DNA of 64,000 bases. Source: Ferruginibacter sp. GTDB taxonomy: Bacteria; Bacteroidota; Bacteroidia; Chitinophagales; Chitinophagaceae. A model generated the notes under the pieces. It did no database searches. It worked only from the letters and a program-made list of their open reading frames with translations, and was not told where the DNA came from. Positions 1-7,815 of this stretch are shown here, in pieces. Location: positions 1-64,000 of the forward strand of contig JAEUVU010000015.1 of the NCBI GenBank assembly GCA_016786725.1, written 5' to 3'. Each line of letters opens with the position of its first letter. Within the stretch, counting starts at the first letter, position 1. The position numbers and the translations under genes are program-made.

Positions 1-138
1 GTGCTCATTGATCTGAGCCTCATCGCCAATTAAGGTAAGGTGAATATCAACGGTTGCAGAACTGACAAATTCAGCAGCACCTTTCACAGCTTCAAGCGGG
101 GCAAAATCGCCACCCATCATATCCAGCGCTATATTCAT
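1..138 (-). CDS. plsX: Phosphate acyltransferase PlsX, N-terminal 46 residues
   Basis: PlsX converts acyl-ACP to acyl-phosphate at the start of phospholipid synthesis. Only the first 46 residues lie in the window; the rest runs off the left edge. The start MNIALDMMGGDFAPLEAVKG matches the conserved PlsX N-terminus (family pattern xIAxDxMGGDxAPxxxVxGA). The ATG is at 136-138 on the minus strand. It is the last gene of a DUF177-rpmF-plsX run, the classic bacterial order. A long inverted repeat fills the gap to rpmF. Identity rests on the signature start and the gene order. Confidence 0.9.
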   Translation of the reverse strand, partial: MNIALDMMGGDFAPLEAVKGAAEFVSSATVDIHLTLIGDEAQINEH

Positions 139-165
139 CTAAAAATATCTTTAATAATGAAGGGT

Positions 166-231
166 GTCAGGGTGAGCCTGTCGAACCCGGTGCTTTCTGA
201 TGCAACCCGCCTTCGACAGGCTCAGGCTGAC
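166..231. repeat. REP-like inverted repeat, TTCGACAGGCTCAG family
   Basis: Left arm 166-185 and right arm 212-231 are inverted copies of a 20-mer (TTCGACAGGCTCAGGCTGAC on the right) matching at 18 of 20 positions, with a 26-nt spacer. It lies between rpmF and plsX. A second copy with its arms in the opposite order is at 4138-4185. There is no T-run, so it is more likely a dispersed REP-type element than a simple terminator. Confidence 0.75.
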
Positions 232-354
232 AGACTTTTGAAAATTGCATCGGGAATTGAAAATTCAAAAACATCAGTTCTCTTAAATGCAAAATTCTAA
301 ATCCGTAATTCCTTTTATCGAATTTCGGACTTAGAATTGATACTTTGAAAAATA

Positions 355-549
355 TTATGCTTTCAGCGGAGCTTTCTCTGCTACTAATTTTCCTTTATAG
401 AATAATTTTCCTTCGCTAACATGGGCACGATGGCGTACATGTGTTTCTCCGGTTGTTTTGTCAACACTCAAAGTTGGCTCACTTGCTTTGTAATGTGTTC
501 TTCTTTTTGCACTGCGTTGTTGTGAGTGGCGCCTTTTTGGATTTGGCAT
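355..549 (-). CDS. rpmF: 50S ribosomal protein L32
   Basis: 64-residue ribosomal protein of the large subunit. The N-terminus MPNPKRRHSQQRSAKRRTHY is the hallmark of L32 (MAVPKRRxSxxRxxxRRxHxK). The Cys pairs of zinc-binding L32 forms are absent, so this is the cysteine-free type. It sits between the DUF177 gene and plsX, its usual place, and is probably co-transcribed from the promoter at 1215-1228. Start and length fit the family. Confidence 0.96.
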   Translation of the reverse strand: MPNPKRRHSQQRSAKRRTHYKASEPTLSVDKTTGETHVRHRAHVSEGKLFYKGKLVAEKAPLKA

Positions 550-581
550 AGCTGTATTTTTTTATTGTTGTTTTAAATTTT

Positions 582-643
582 AGTATTCAGTATCAAGACG
601 GTAGTTTCTATCTATATACTTAATACTTAGTACTCAGTACTTT
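582..643. repeat. Heptamer-phased degenerate repeats
   Basis: Between the DUF177 gene and rpmF are 7-bp units: AGTATTC, AGTATCA at 582-595 and ATACTTA, ATACTTA, GTACTCA, GTACTTT at 616-643. The run touches the end of the DUF177 gene. It belongs to the family of 7-bp-period repeats seen elsewhere in the window. Confidence 0.6.
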
Positions 644-1200
644 TACTTCTTTACTTTTTTCACTTTCTTAAACTGCTCCAGGCCTTTCCAGATCTGGTTG
701 GCATTGTGTTCTTCTCCACCTGCTTCCATGGCCTTCAGTTTTTCCAGCACTTCCTTGTTGCAGGTGCTGTTGCCGTTTTCATCATCCGGACAGATTTTTT
801 GTATCGGAAAACTCAGCAATACAAATTCATATATCCAGTTGGCCACATCAATATGGCTCTCTGTACGGGAGATGTAAAACACATCCGGATCTTCTTCCTG
901 GTCGTTCATCTCTTCCGGGTTCTCCACCAGTTTTACCAGCATATTAAATTCGTCCCAGATATCAACAGTAAGCGCATTTCCGCACCGGTCGCAGGTACTG
1001 TCGGCCTTGCCCCCAATCTCAAACTTCAGCAGCATAAAACCGCTTTTTTTGTCAAGCTGCAGCTTTATATTTGCCTGGCAGTTGGTAAAATCCGGGCTTC
1101 CTTTTTCAGCAAAGAACTTGTCATCCACTACGTAGTTAATCTCATGAATTCCTGGCTTTAACCCAACAAATGCAATCTCAAATGTCCGTTTACCCGCCAT
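643..1200 (-). CDS. DUF177 (YceD-like) protein
   Basis: 185-residue protein of the DUF177/YceD family, encoded directly upstream of rpmF across bacteria; in other organisms the family is tied to 23S rRNA/L32 biogenesis. Visible features are a CxxC pair (CDRCG, about residues 95-99) and two later cysteines near KICPDD and STCNKE, which could bind zinc. An acidic stretch (EEMNDQEEDPD) precedes the last cysteines, and the C-terminus is Lys-rich. The ATG at 1200 lies just downstream of a consensus promoter. Family assignment rests on the pattern and the operon. Confidence 0.85.
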   Translation of the reverse strand: MAGKRTFEIAFVGLKPGIHEINYVVDDKFFAEKGSPDFTNCQANIKLQLDKKSGFMLLKFEIGGKADSTCDRCGNALTVDIWDEFNMLVKLVENPEEMNDQEEDPDVFYISRTESHIDVANWIYEFVLLSFPIQKICPDDENGNSTCNKEVLEKLKAMEAGGEEHNANQIWKGLEQFKKVKKVKK

Positions 1201-1214
1201 ACGTATGGTTTAAA

Positions 1215-1228
1215 GGACGGCAAAGGTA
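1215..1228 (-). promoter_or_regulatory. Promoter core TACCTTTGCCGTCC for DUF177-rpmF-plsX
   Basis: On the minus strand this reads TACCTTTGCCGTCC: an exact Bacteroidota -7 element (TAnnTTTG) followed by GCCGTCC. It lies 15 bp before the DUF177 start codon. The same 14 nt occur before rplU (26597-26610) and rpmB (46277-46290). Confidence 0.75.
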
Positions 1229-1240
1229 GTGTAAAATTGT

Positions 1241-1268
1241 GAGTTTTGGGTTATGAGTTTTGAGTTTT
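1241..1268. repeat. Heptamer array GAGTTTT
   Basis: Four 7-bp units: GAGTTTT, GGGTTAT, GAGTTTT, GAGTTTT, in the intergenic gap between the divergent DUF177 and DUF3810 genes. Confidence 0.6.
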
Positions 1269-1303
1269 TTAGCTGAAAGCCTTTTGATTACTTTTAGGAT
1301 GAT

Positions 1304-2401
1304 ATGAAAAGGAAGAAATCGCTGGTTTTTACGCTTGTTTTAGTAGTAATTGCTATACTAATGCATATTTACTCAAATGATTCCACACGTGTGGAAAACC
1401 AGTATTACAACCATATTTACCCTATTTTTAGCAGCTTATTGCGCTATGCTTTTGGCTGGCTTCCCTTCAGCTTTGGAGATATCATATACGGGTTGGTGAT
1501 ATTATGGCTGTTAGCCCCCTTAATCCCCCGAAGGGGGAACAAGGAGAAGTTAATAGAGAAGATCAAAAGGAAGTTTAACCGGCAAAATTTATTAACCTGG
1601 TTTTTTAAAACCTCAAGAATTTTGCTGATTGTTTATATTGTTTTTAACCTGTTTTGGGGTATTAATTACAACAGAAAAGGAATTGCCTACCAGCTACAAC
1701 TGAAAATGGCTAAATACACCACCGGAGACCTTCAAATGATTAACGGGCTGCTGGTTGAAAAAGTGAACAACTGCAAAGATGGGCTGGTAAAACAAAACTT
1801 TCAATATCCTTCAAAGCGCCGGCTTTTTAAAAAAGTTCAAAATACTTATGCAGAGGCTGAGAAAATTTATCCTTTTCTTCAATACCGTCCTGTTTCGCTA
1901 AAGCCATCGCTTTGGAGTTGGTTGGGTAATTACATGGGCTTTACGGGTTATTATAATCCTTTTACCGGCGAGGCACAGGTAAATACACTGGTACCAAAAT
2001 TTTTACAGCCGTTTACAACCTGCCATGAAGTGGCGCATCAATTGGGCTATGCCAAAGAAATGGAGGCCAATTTTGTAGGCTACCTAGCTGCCACGGCATC
2101 AAAAGATACACTGTTGCTTTACTCGGTTTATTTAGACCTGTTCATGTACAGCAACCGCAATTTGTTTGCAACAGATTCTGTTTCGGCAAAAAGTTTCAGG
2201 CAAAAATTATCACCTTCGGTGATGGGCGACCTGAATGAATGGAGAAAGTTCAGCAGTGAGCACAGGAGTTTTATTGAACCGGTGTTTAAATGGGTGTATG
2301 GTAAGTACCTGCAGGGAAACCAGCAGCCACAGGGAGTTTTAAGCTACGATGAGGTGACCGGTTTTTTAATAGCCTACTACAAACAGTTTGGTAAAATATA
2401 A
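1304..2401 (+). CDS. DUF3810 membrane protein with HExxH motif
   Basis: 365-residue protein of the Bacteroidota DUF3810 family, biochemical role unknown. Membrane segments are visible at about 8-22, 55-73 and 104-121. The soluble C-terminal part carries TCHEVAHQLGYAKEMEANF (HExxH at 241-245, Glu at about 254), which resembles a zinc metallopeptidase site, so a membrane-anchored protease is possible. Residues 71-82 (APLIPRRGNKEK) are encoded by a dispersed palindromic repeat (1511-1541) in the loop after the second membrane segment. It starts divergently from the DUF177 operon. Family call is good; enzymatic activity is inferred from the motif. Confidence 0.85.
   Translation: MKRKKSLVFTLVLVVIAILMHIYSNDSTRVENQYYNHIYPIFSSLLRYAFGWLPFSFGDIIYGLVILWLLAPLIPRRGNKEKLIEKIKRKFNRQNLLTWFFKTSRILLIVYIVFNLFWGINYNRKGIAYQLQLKMAKYTTGDLQMINGLLVEKVNNCKDGLVKQNFQYPSKRRLFKKVQNTYAEAEKIYPFLQYRPVSLKPSLWSWLGNYMGFTGYYNPFTGEAQVNTLVPKFLQPFTTCHEVAHQLGYAKEMEANFVGYLAATASKDTLLLYSVYLDLFMYSNRNLFATDSVSAKSFRQKLSPSVMGDLNEWRKFSSEHRSFIEPVFKWVYGKYLQGNQQPQGVLSYDEVTGFLIAYYKQFGKI
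1511..1541. repeat. CCCCC/GGGGG palindromic repeat inside the DUF3810 gene
   Basis: The stretch contains TCCCCC-GAA-GGGGGA (1524-1538) after an AGCCCCCTTAA lead-in. A related intergenic form, CCCCTAACCCCTAAAGGGG, lies at 46543-46561. Here the element is read in frame within the loop following a membrane segment. Confidence 0.6.
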
Positions 2402-2501
2402 CCGGCACTTTGATGAAAAATAAACCTTAACAAACCCGGTTTTATATTTGTTAGTTGAAAGGTTAGGTACAAAAAACAAACTTTCAAGTAAACAATAACC
2501 G

Positions 2502-2960
2502 ATGAAACTTTTTATCTCAATACTAATTCCCGTTTTGGTTGGCGCTGCATCCGGATTTTTTACCCAATCGGGTGTTGATGGCTGGTATGCACCCGCAAAC
2601 AAACCGTCCTTCAACCCGCCCAACTGGATATTTGCGCCAGTTTGGACAACACTTTATATACTGATGGGAATCGCTTTGTTTTTGATTTGGAGAAGCGGTG
2701 CAGAAAAGAACATTAAGCAAACAGCCATTATATTATTTGCAGTGCAGTTAACACTCAACTTTTTCTGGTCTATCATATTTTTTAAACTGCAGCAACCCGG
2801 CTGGGCTTTTGCTGAGATTATAGCGCTGTGGCTGATGATATTGCTCACCATCATATGGTTTGGTAAAATAAATCCGGTTGCTGCCTGGCTGCTGGTGCCA
2901 TACATCTGCTGGGTCAGTTTTGCCTCGGTGTTGAATTACAGCATCTGGCAGCTCAACTAA
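2502..2960 (+). CDS. TspO/MBR family (tryptophan-rich sensory) protein
   Basis: 152-residue integral membrane protein of the TspO/peripheral benzodiazepine receptor family, which binds porphyrins and related ligands. Five hydrophobic helices fall at about 3-20, 46-64, 74-95, 101-120 and 125-148. The signature Trp/Pro-rich loop WYAPANKPSFNPPNWIFAPV (residues 28-47) is intact, as is NFFWS in helix 3. Length matches the family. Its stop overlaps the stop of the convergent serine-hydrolase-like gene by a few bases. The physiological ligand cannot be told from sequence. Confidence 0.93.
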   Translation: MKLFISILIPVLVGAASGFFTQSGVDGWYAPANKPSFNPPNWIFAPVWTTLYILMGIALFLIWRSGAEKNIKQTAIILFAVQLTLNFFWSIIFFKLQQPGWAFAEIIALWLMILLTIIWFGKINPVAAWLLVPYICWVSFASVLNYSIWQLN

Positions 2961-4048
2961 AATCTTACTTTATTTCTAAAAACAGGGTCTGAAAGGAATT
3001 GTGCTTCAAATGCAGGCTGCCAGTCCTCTAATTTTCTTTCTTCGGCAGGCGCCAGGTCGTTTAAGAAGATTGCTGCATCAAAGCGGGTTCCGTCTTTTTG
3101 CGTGAGGTAGAAAACCCAGGTGAGTATGTAAGGGGTTTTGCCAATCTTTTTGCCAAAGTGTTTATATAGCCGCTGATTTTCCTTTTTCTCCATCGGTATC
3201 TCCAGTATTTCACCTATTGGGAAATAAGCGTCTTCATCAATCACTTCCCGGTTATTTAAAGCCGAGGCTATCGTTACATATTCTTTGGCAGTAGATGAGG
3301 GCAGGTTATCGTTCCACATTTTCATCAGCCTGGGGGTAAATTTATCTGCCCTGAAGGTTTCTTTAAAAGTGCTGTCCTGCTTTATATCCAGGTGATTGTA
3401 ATAAGCTTCCATGCTGTATTTTTTATCCGAATACTTAGCCAGCGACTTAAGCAATTTATCTTCCGATGATTTTTTAGGTATATGATAAGTGAATAAAGAA
3501 CCTGCAAAAGGATAAACTGCAGTATGCTGTTTTAATTTAAACGTGGCTATGTTTTCCTTTACGGCATCAAAACCCAGCAGGTCCATCAAATAATCAGCGA
3601 TGGTGTAGCTGCCAAAAAGTATCATGCCCCGTGCAATGTCAACCAGCTTAATGCTGCCATCCTTTATTTCTTTGTTGGCTTTTGCATAATCGAGCCAGGA
3701 GTTGTAAGAAGCGCTGTCAATAAGCGGTATATAAAATTTTTCCAGGTCTGACAATGGTACAAAGGCGTTTTCATTGATCATTTCGTGTGTTGATTGCTGT
3801 GCAAATTCCACCGCCACCAAAATGGTTACCGTGCTGGCAAGCGGCATCATTTTGTTTTCATTAAGGCGGGCAATCACGGTATCATTACGGGTAATGTAAA
3901 CAGCAGAACGGGTTGGGTTATTTTTAATGAAATTGTAAAACGAATCTGCTTTTGCAGGATCCAACTGAGCCGTTGCATCGTTGGTAAATAAAAAAGCAAT
4001 GGGTAAAATGAAAAGTAAGCGTAGCTTACTAAGTAAAAGCAGTTTCAT
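2957..4048 (-). CDS. Beta-lactamase-fold (serine hydrolase-like) exported protein, active site degenerate
   Basis: 363 residues from the ATG at 4048 (an upstream TTG is less likely), with a signal peptide ending near ATAQ (residue 28). The layout matches class-A beta-lactamase-like serine hydrolases: a strand pair SAVYITRNDTVIARLN, then PLASTVTILVAVEFA where SxxK is expected, then GSYTIADYLMDLLG where the SDN motif is expected. The nucleophile Ser72 is present but the general-base Lys is Thr75, and SDN reads S-Y-T. A C-terminal GKKIGKTP could stand for KTG. I infer a fold retained for binding or structure, not antibiotic hydrolysis. It is convergent with the TspO gene. Confidence 0.7.
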   Translation of the reverse strand: MKLLLLSKLRLLFILPIAFLFTNDATAQLDPAKADSFYNFIKNNPTRSAVYITRNDTVIARLNENKMMPLASTVTILVAVEFAQQSTHEMINENAFVPLSDLEKFYIPLIDSASYNSWLDYAKANKEIKDGSIKLVDIARGMILFGSYTIADYLMDLLGFDAVKENIATFKLKQHTAVYPFAGSLFTYHIPKKSSEDKLLKSLAKYSDKKYSMEAYYNHLDIKQDSTFKETFRADKFTPRLMKMWNDNLPSSTAKEYVTIASALNNREVIDEDAYFPIGEILEIPMEKKENQRLYKHFGKKIGKTPYILTWVFYLTQKDGTRFDAAIFLNDLAPAEERKLEDWQPAFEAQFLSDPVFRNKVRF

Positions 4049-4137
4049 AGTACTTTGTTTGTAAGGCAAAATACAAATTTTTGCCTTTAAATTTAATGTG
4101 GTATCTCAAAAAAAAGTGCACCGCATTTTGTCTATGT

Positions 4138-4185
4138 TTCGACAAGCTCAACATGACAAAAAGCTGTCAGTCTGAGCTTGTCGAA
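4138..4185. repeat. REP-like inverted repeat, second copy
   Basis: Arms TTCGACAAGCTCAACATGAC (4138-4157) and GTCAGTCTGAGCTTGTCGAA (4166-4185) are near-inverted copies with an 8-nt loop. Same family as 166-231 but with the arms in opposite order. It lies between the dCTP deaminase gene and the serine-hydrolase-like gene, both on the minus strand. Confidence 0.75.
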
Positions 4186-4211
4186 GACAGGTTTATGGAA
4201 AAAGCAGGATA

Positions 4212-4748
4212 TTAAAACTTATTCTTCCACATCATGCTTTCTACCGGCTTGCTGTGCTGGCCGCTGTATTTTGCATTCTTCTTCTGGTTGTATTTAACTT
4301 CTATCTCGCCATCAACCGGAAAATAGATCAGCTGCCCGATAGGCATACCCGCATAAACTCTTACCGGTTGCTTTACCGAAATTTCCAGGGTCCAGTTACC
4401 GCAAAAGCCCACATCGCCTTTACCGGCAGTAGCGTGTATATCAATACCGAGGCGGCCGGTACTTGATTTACCTTCCAAAAAGGGAACATGGGCATGTGTT
4501 TCGGTATATTCTGCTGTTACCCCCAGGTAAAACTCATGCGGGTACAAAACAATGCCTTCTTCAGGAATGTCAAAATGCTCAATGGCGTTGTGCGCCCTTG
4601 CATCCAGTTCTTTGTTTACATAGCGGGCAAGGTGTTTTCCCAAATGTACATCGTAACTGTTACTACCCAGGCATTCCCTGTCGTAGGGTTCAATTTTAAT
4701 GGTGCCTTTTTCAATTTCTTCCAGGATACGGGTATCGCTTAAAATCAT
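4212..4748 (-). CDS. dcd: dCTP deaminase
   Basis: 178 residues. It deaminates dCTP to dUTP, feeding dTMP synthesis. The protein starts MILSDTRILEEIEKG and carries GSNSYDVHLG, the substrate-site segment GKSSTGRLGIDIHATAG, and GNWTLEIS with the Glu expected as the catalytic residue of the dCTP deaminase/dUTPase trimer family. The C-terminus KNAKYSGQ resembles the family lid segment. Length is typical. A bifunctional deaminase-dUTPase cannot be excluded by eye. It stands alone, divergent from the phosphopantetheinyl transferase gene. Confidence 0.93.
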   Translation of the reverse strand: MILSDTRILEEIEKGTIKIEPYDRECLGSNSYDVHLGKHLARYVNKELDARAHNAIEHFDIPEEGIVLYPHEFYLGVTAEYTETHAHVPFLEGKSSTGRLGIDIHATAGKGDVGFCGNWTLEISVKQPVRVYAGMPIGQLIYFPVDGEIEVKYNQKKNAKYSGQHSKPVESMMWKNKF

Positions 4749-4831
4749 CTTTATTAATTTACTGTTTGGTTAATTCGTTAATTTGTAAAACTAAATTTTC
4801 GATTCTTATTTTTTAATTTTTAATTGCTGAA

Positions 4832-5473
4832 ATGCCGCTGGTTTATCAACAAAATATTAACGCTACCACAAAAATTGCGGTCTGGCATATTACAGAGCCG
4901 GAAGATTTTTTTTTGACTGCAGTGCCGGTACAGCGGGAGATTAAGCACTGGCACAAACGGCTGCAGCACCTGGCAGGCCGGCTTTTACTGAAAGAACTAT
5001 ACCCTGATTTTCCCGTTGAACTGATACAAATTGCCGATACAAAAAAACCATTCCTCGAAAATGAACCTTTTCATTTTTCCATTTCGCATTGCGGTGATTA
5101 TGCTGCTGCTATTGTGAGCAAAACGCATAGGGTAGGAGTGGATGTAGAACAGATGAATGATAAAATTGAAAGGATACAGCATAAATTTACGGGAGAAGAA
5201 GAACTTGAGAAAATTCAAAACCTGCCTGCCGGACAGGCAGGTTCAAAATTCAAAATTCAAAATTTAACGCTCTGCTGGAGCATTAAAGAATCAGTATTTA
5301 AATGGTGGGGCAGGGGTGAGGTAGATTTTAAAAAAGATATTTTAATTAAATCTGCAACAGGCTTACCGGAGCAAGGTGTTGTAGAATGTATTTTCAAAAA
5401 CGAGTATGATCTGGATATTCACTACCTGTTTTTCAGCAATAATTATTTAACGTGGGTGTTAACTAAAAAATAA
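4832..5473 (+). CDS. 4'-phosphopantetheinyl transferase superfamily protein with repeat-derived insert
   Basis: 213 residues. This family moves the phosphopantetheine arm from CoA to carrier-protein serines. Conserved pieces are FHFSISHCGDY (81-90), the magnesium site GVDVE (102-106) and the WSIKESVFKWW helix (149-159). Between the last two, residues 130-144 (NLPAGQAGSKFKIQN) are encoded by a palindrome (5221-5241) set within TTCAAAA heptamers. This stretch is absent from a normal Sfp/AcpS-type protein and probably forms a surface loop. It could serve as the only carrier-protein activator or act on secondary-metabolite carriers. Confidence 0.88.
   Translation: MPLVYQQNINATTKIAVWHITEPEDFFLTAVPVQREIKHWHKRLQHLAGRLLLKELYPDFPVELIQIADTKKPFLENEPFHFSISHCGDYAAAIVSKTHRVGVDVEQMNDKIERIQHKFTGEEELEKIQNLPAGQAGSKFKIQNLTLCWSIKESVFKWWGRGEVDFKKDILIKSATGLPEQGVVECIFKNEYDLDIHYLFFSNNYLTWVLTKK
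5214..5265. repeat. Compound repeat: palindrome nested in TTCAAAA heptamers
   Basis: TTCAAAA (5214-5220), then a 21-nt near-palindrome of the CCTGCCTGCCGG type (5221-5241), then TTCAAAA three times and TTT (5242-5265). The whole unit is translated inside the phosphopantetheinyl transferase gene. Confidence 0.8.
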
Positions 5474-5506
5474 AAATCCTGCTACAATAACTGTAACAGG
5501 ATTTTT
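5472..5506. terminator. Bidirectional terminator
   Basis: Stem AAAAATCCTG (5472-5481) pairs with CAGGATTTTT (5497-5506), with further partial pairing inside. A/T runs on both sides serve the phosphopantetheinyl transferase gene (+) and the M43 protease gene (-). Confidence 0.8.
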
Positions 5507-5524
5507 GAATGAAGCCACATGCTT

Positions 5525-7333
5525 TTATTTTTTGATGATCTTATTGCTTATCCAGCTTTTGCCATCATACACCTGTAAAATGTAAACATCTGTAGGTAAG
5601 TCAGCAATGGTTATATTAACTGTAGTTAAATTTTGGCTGAAAGTAAGCCTCCTTTTTGTATTGCCCGCTTTATCTGTAATGATGATTTCCTTAATAGCGG
5701 CTGTTTTAGAACCTGTAATATCTATCTTTATTTGCCCGCTTGTAGGGTTAGGGCTTATAACCACTTTGGGAGTTTTGGTTGTAGTTTCATGGTCTGCATC
5801 ACAATCGAGTATTGTACCTTGTTTGTAAGCCAGTACATTTGACATGCCACAGGCATTGCTTTGGTGCAAACCAATATAATAACCTCCTGATACATTGTCT
5901 AATTTTACTACAATCTCATTACTGTTTTGGCCTTGTAAAATCTGGCCACCCAAAACATCCCAGGTAAGGTAACCGCCTGCATCTGTTGTTACATTAAATA
6001 CCTGGTTGCGGCACATCCCATAATTGTCCGGGAGGCCATAAATTGTTAATGGATCTGTTGGGGGGCCGGCAGTAAATGTTTTAGAATCAGTATAACCTCC
6101 TGCATTGCCGGTTATGGTAACAATGCCATTACCGGTAGCCTGTAAGGTTACTGTATTTGTGCCTTGCCCACCCACAATGGAAGCTGGGCCACTTACAACC
6201 CAGGTAACAGGATCGCATATTAAATTGGTTGCAGTAATGTTTATAGTATTGCCAATGCAAAAACCATTGCCTGTGTTAAAGGTATTTATCTTAAAGTAAT
6301 TATTGATAAAACTTTCCCTTGGCCCACCAGGAGCAAATACAGCCCTCATTCGTAATTTTTGCCCTTCGGTAAATAAATTCATGCATGCATCATGAGTATA
6401 ATCCATGTAATTCATAAACATATCGCCGTTGCTGCCATTGTTAGGGCAATTAGAAAAATGTGGGAATGACGGGCATGATGTATTATATATCTCCTGCTGT
6501 GGGGTATCATTTACAAAATCGTTACCACATGCAACATCGCCCCAGATATGCAGTAAGTTTAACCAATGACCAACTTCGTGTGAGGCTGTACGACCTTTAT
6601 CATAACCAGATGCAAGGTTGCCAATTCTTCCAAAATAGGCATAATCAACAACAATACCATCAGATGTAGGTTTTGACGAATAGAGATCAGGGAATTGGCC
6701 ATAGCCCCTGATCGGGTCTAAATCACAAACCCAAATATTCAGGTATTTATTGGTGGGCCATGCATCTTTGCCACCATGTGCAGTATATTTTATTCCAATT
6801 GCATACTCATCAAATAATTGTGTCGAAGGATCGAAGTGGGCCAATGGATAATATGTTGCAGCAGTTGTCAATGTCCTCGTTATGCCATTAGTAGCATTTC
6901 CATTAGGATCAACACAGGCGAGCCTGAATTCGAAATTAACATCCGCGGCAACAGGCTGAAATGCAGATGGGGTATTTACCCTATCGGCATTTAGTTTTCT
7001 GAAATCTTCGTTAAGCACATCAATTTGCGTCTGTATTTGTGCCACACTTAGATTAGTGCCAGTACCAATTGGGTTTCCATTATCTAATATATGTACCACC
7101 ACAGGTATAACAATGGTAGCATTGGGATTGCTTAAAATATTCTCACTATTATTCTCTTTTATAGTTTTTATATAATTCTGTGTATGCGCTTCTAAAGCCA
7201 TAAACCGGTCAAATCGTTCTTTGTTGCCGCTTTGCAGTTGTTGAATATTCAATGATGAGCCACATTGGGGGCTTTGCGCTTTACCATAAAATGAGAGTAT
7301 TAATGATACGCATAAAAGTTTTAGTTTGTACAT
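5525..7333 (-). CDS. Secreted M43 (pappalysin-type) zinc metalloprotease with T9SS sorting domain
   Basis: 602 residues from the ATG at 7333; the frame is open further upstream, but this start gives a clean signal peptide (cleavage near GKAQ, residue 20) and follows the upstream gene by 2 bp. The catalytic domain (about 70-360) carries SHEVGHWLNLLHIWG: His252, Glu253, His256 and His262 of the HExxHxxGxxH zinc site, with the usual Gly replaced by Asn. The Met-turn is MNYMDYTHD (308-315). PKD/Ig-like segments follow. The last ~80 residues, from PNPTSGQIKIDI to SNKIIKK, look like a type A type IX secretion sorting domain. It likely acts outside the cell or on its surface. Confidence 0.92.
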   Translation of the reverse strand: MYKLKLLCVSLILSFYGKAQSPQCGSSLNIQQLQSGNKERFDRFMALEAHTQNYIKTIKENNSENILSNPNATIVIPVVVHILDNGNPIGTGTNLSVAQIQTQIDVLNEDFRKLNADRVNTPSAFQPVAADVNFEFRLACVDPNGNATNGITRTLTTAATYYPLAHFDPSTQLFDEYAIGIKYTAHGGKDAWPTNKYLNIWVCDLDPIRGYGQFPDLYSSKPTSDGIVVDYAYFGRIGNLASGYDKGRTASHEVGHWLNLLHIWGDVACGNDFVNDTPQQEIYNTSCPSFPHFSNCPNNGSNGDMFMNYMDYTHDACMNLFTEGQKLRMRAVFAPGGPRESFINNYFKINTFNTGNGFCIGNTINITATNLICDPVTWVVSGPASIVGGQGTNTVTLQATGNGIVTITGNAGGYTDSKTFTAGPPTDPLTIYGLPDNYGMCRNQVFNVTTDAGGYLTWDVLGGQILQGQNSNEIVVKLDNVSGGYYIGLHQSNACGMSNVLAYKQGTILDCDADHETTTKTPKVVISPNPTSGQIKIDITGSKTAAIKEIIITDKAGNTKRRLTFSQNLTTVNITIADLPTDVYILQVYDGKSWISNKIIKK

Positions 7334-7335
7334 GA

Positions 7336-7815
7336 TTAATATTTTGCCCACTTTTCTTGCCCTACTGCATCTGATCGAATCTGCCAATTTAAAGTTAGTG
7401 TGTCATTACATATTCTAAAATGTACATAATTTAAATAAGCACCTGTTTGAGCATCTGTAAGTTTAAGAACTGTTTCATTGTCTAGTGGGTAAAGTGTAAT
7501 TTCCTTTTCTAAGACAAATGAATATCTAATCGTATTAAGTAATACACCGTTTTTGTAAAACGTATGAATACCTTGCTTATCAAATACCCTGTCTTTTGTG
7601 TATCCTTCACTAACAGGTGTTAAAAGGCTGCATGGGGCTCCAAACGGGCAGCGGTATTCCGATACCCATTTCCATTTACCAACAATTAAACTACTGCTGA
7701 TGGTAGCATCGCTGGTTGGGGTATTGCAAGGTATATTATAGGTTACAGTTTTATCTTTTTTACAGGATGTAAGCAGAACAAGAAAAATGGTGGTTAAAAA
7801 AATAAATTGTTTCAT
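7336..7815 (-). CDS. Small lipoprotein, possibly lipocalin-like
   Basis: 159 residues from the ATG at 7815. The N-terminus MKQFIFLTTIFLVLLTSCKK is a lipoprotein signal with the lipidated Cys at 18. The mature part begins with a GKWKWVSEY segment, then alternating beta-like strands, which is reminiscent of lipocalin-like domains (the GxW start); this is a weak resemblance. It lies directly upstream of the M43 protease gene with a 2-bp gap, so the two are probably co-transcribed and may work together at the cell surface. No function can be assigned. Confidence 0.75.
   Translation of the reverse strand: MKQFIFLTTIFLVLLTSCKKDKTVTYNIPCNTPTSDATISSSLIVGKWKWVSEYRCPFGAPCSLLTPVSEGYTKDRVFDKQGIHTFYKNGVLLNTIRYSFVLEKEITLYPLDNETVLKLTDAQTGAYLNYVHFRICNDTLTLNWQIRSDAVGQEKWAKY

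Noticed and set aside
40..300. Plus-strand open frame at the left edge
   Set aside because: It lies antisense over the real plsX start and runs through the inverted repeat; no protein-like content.
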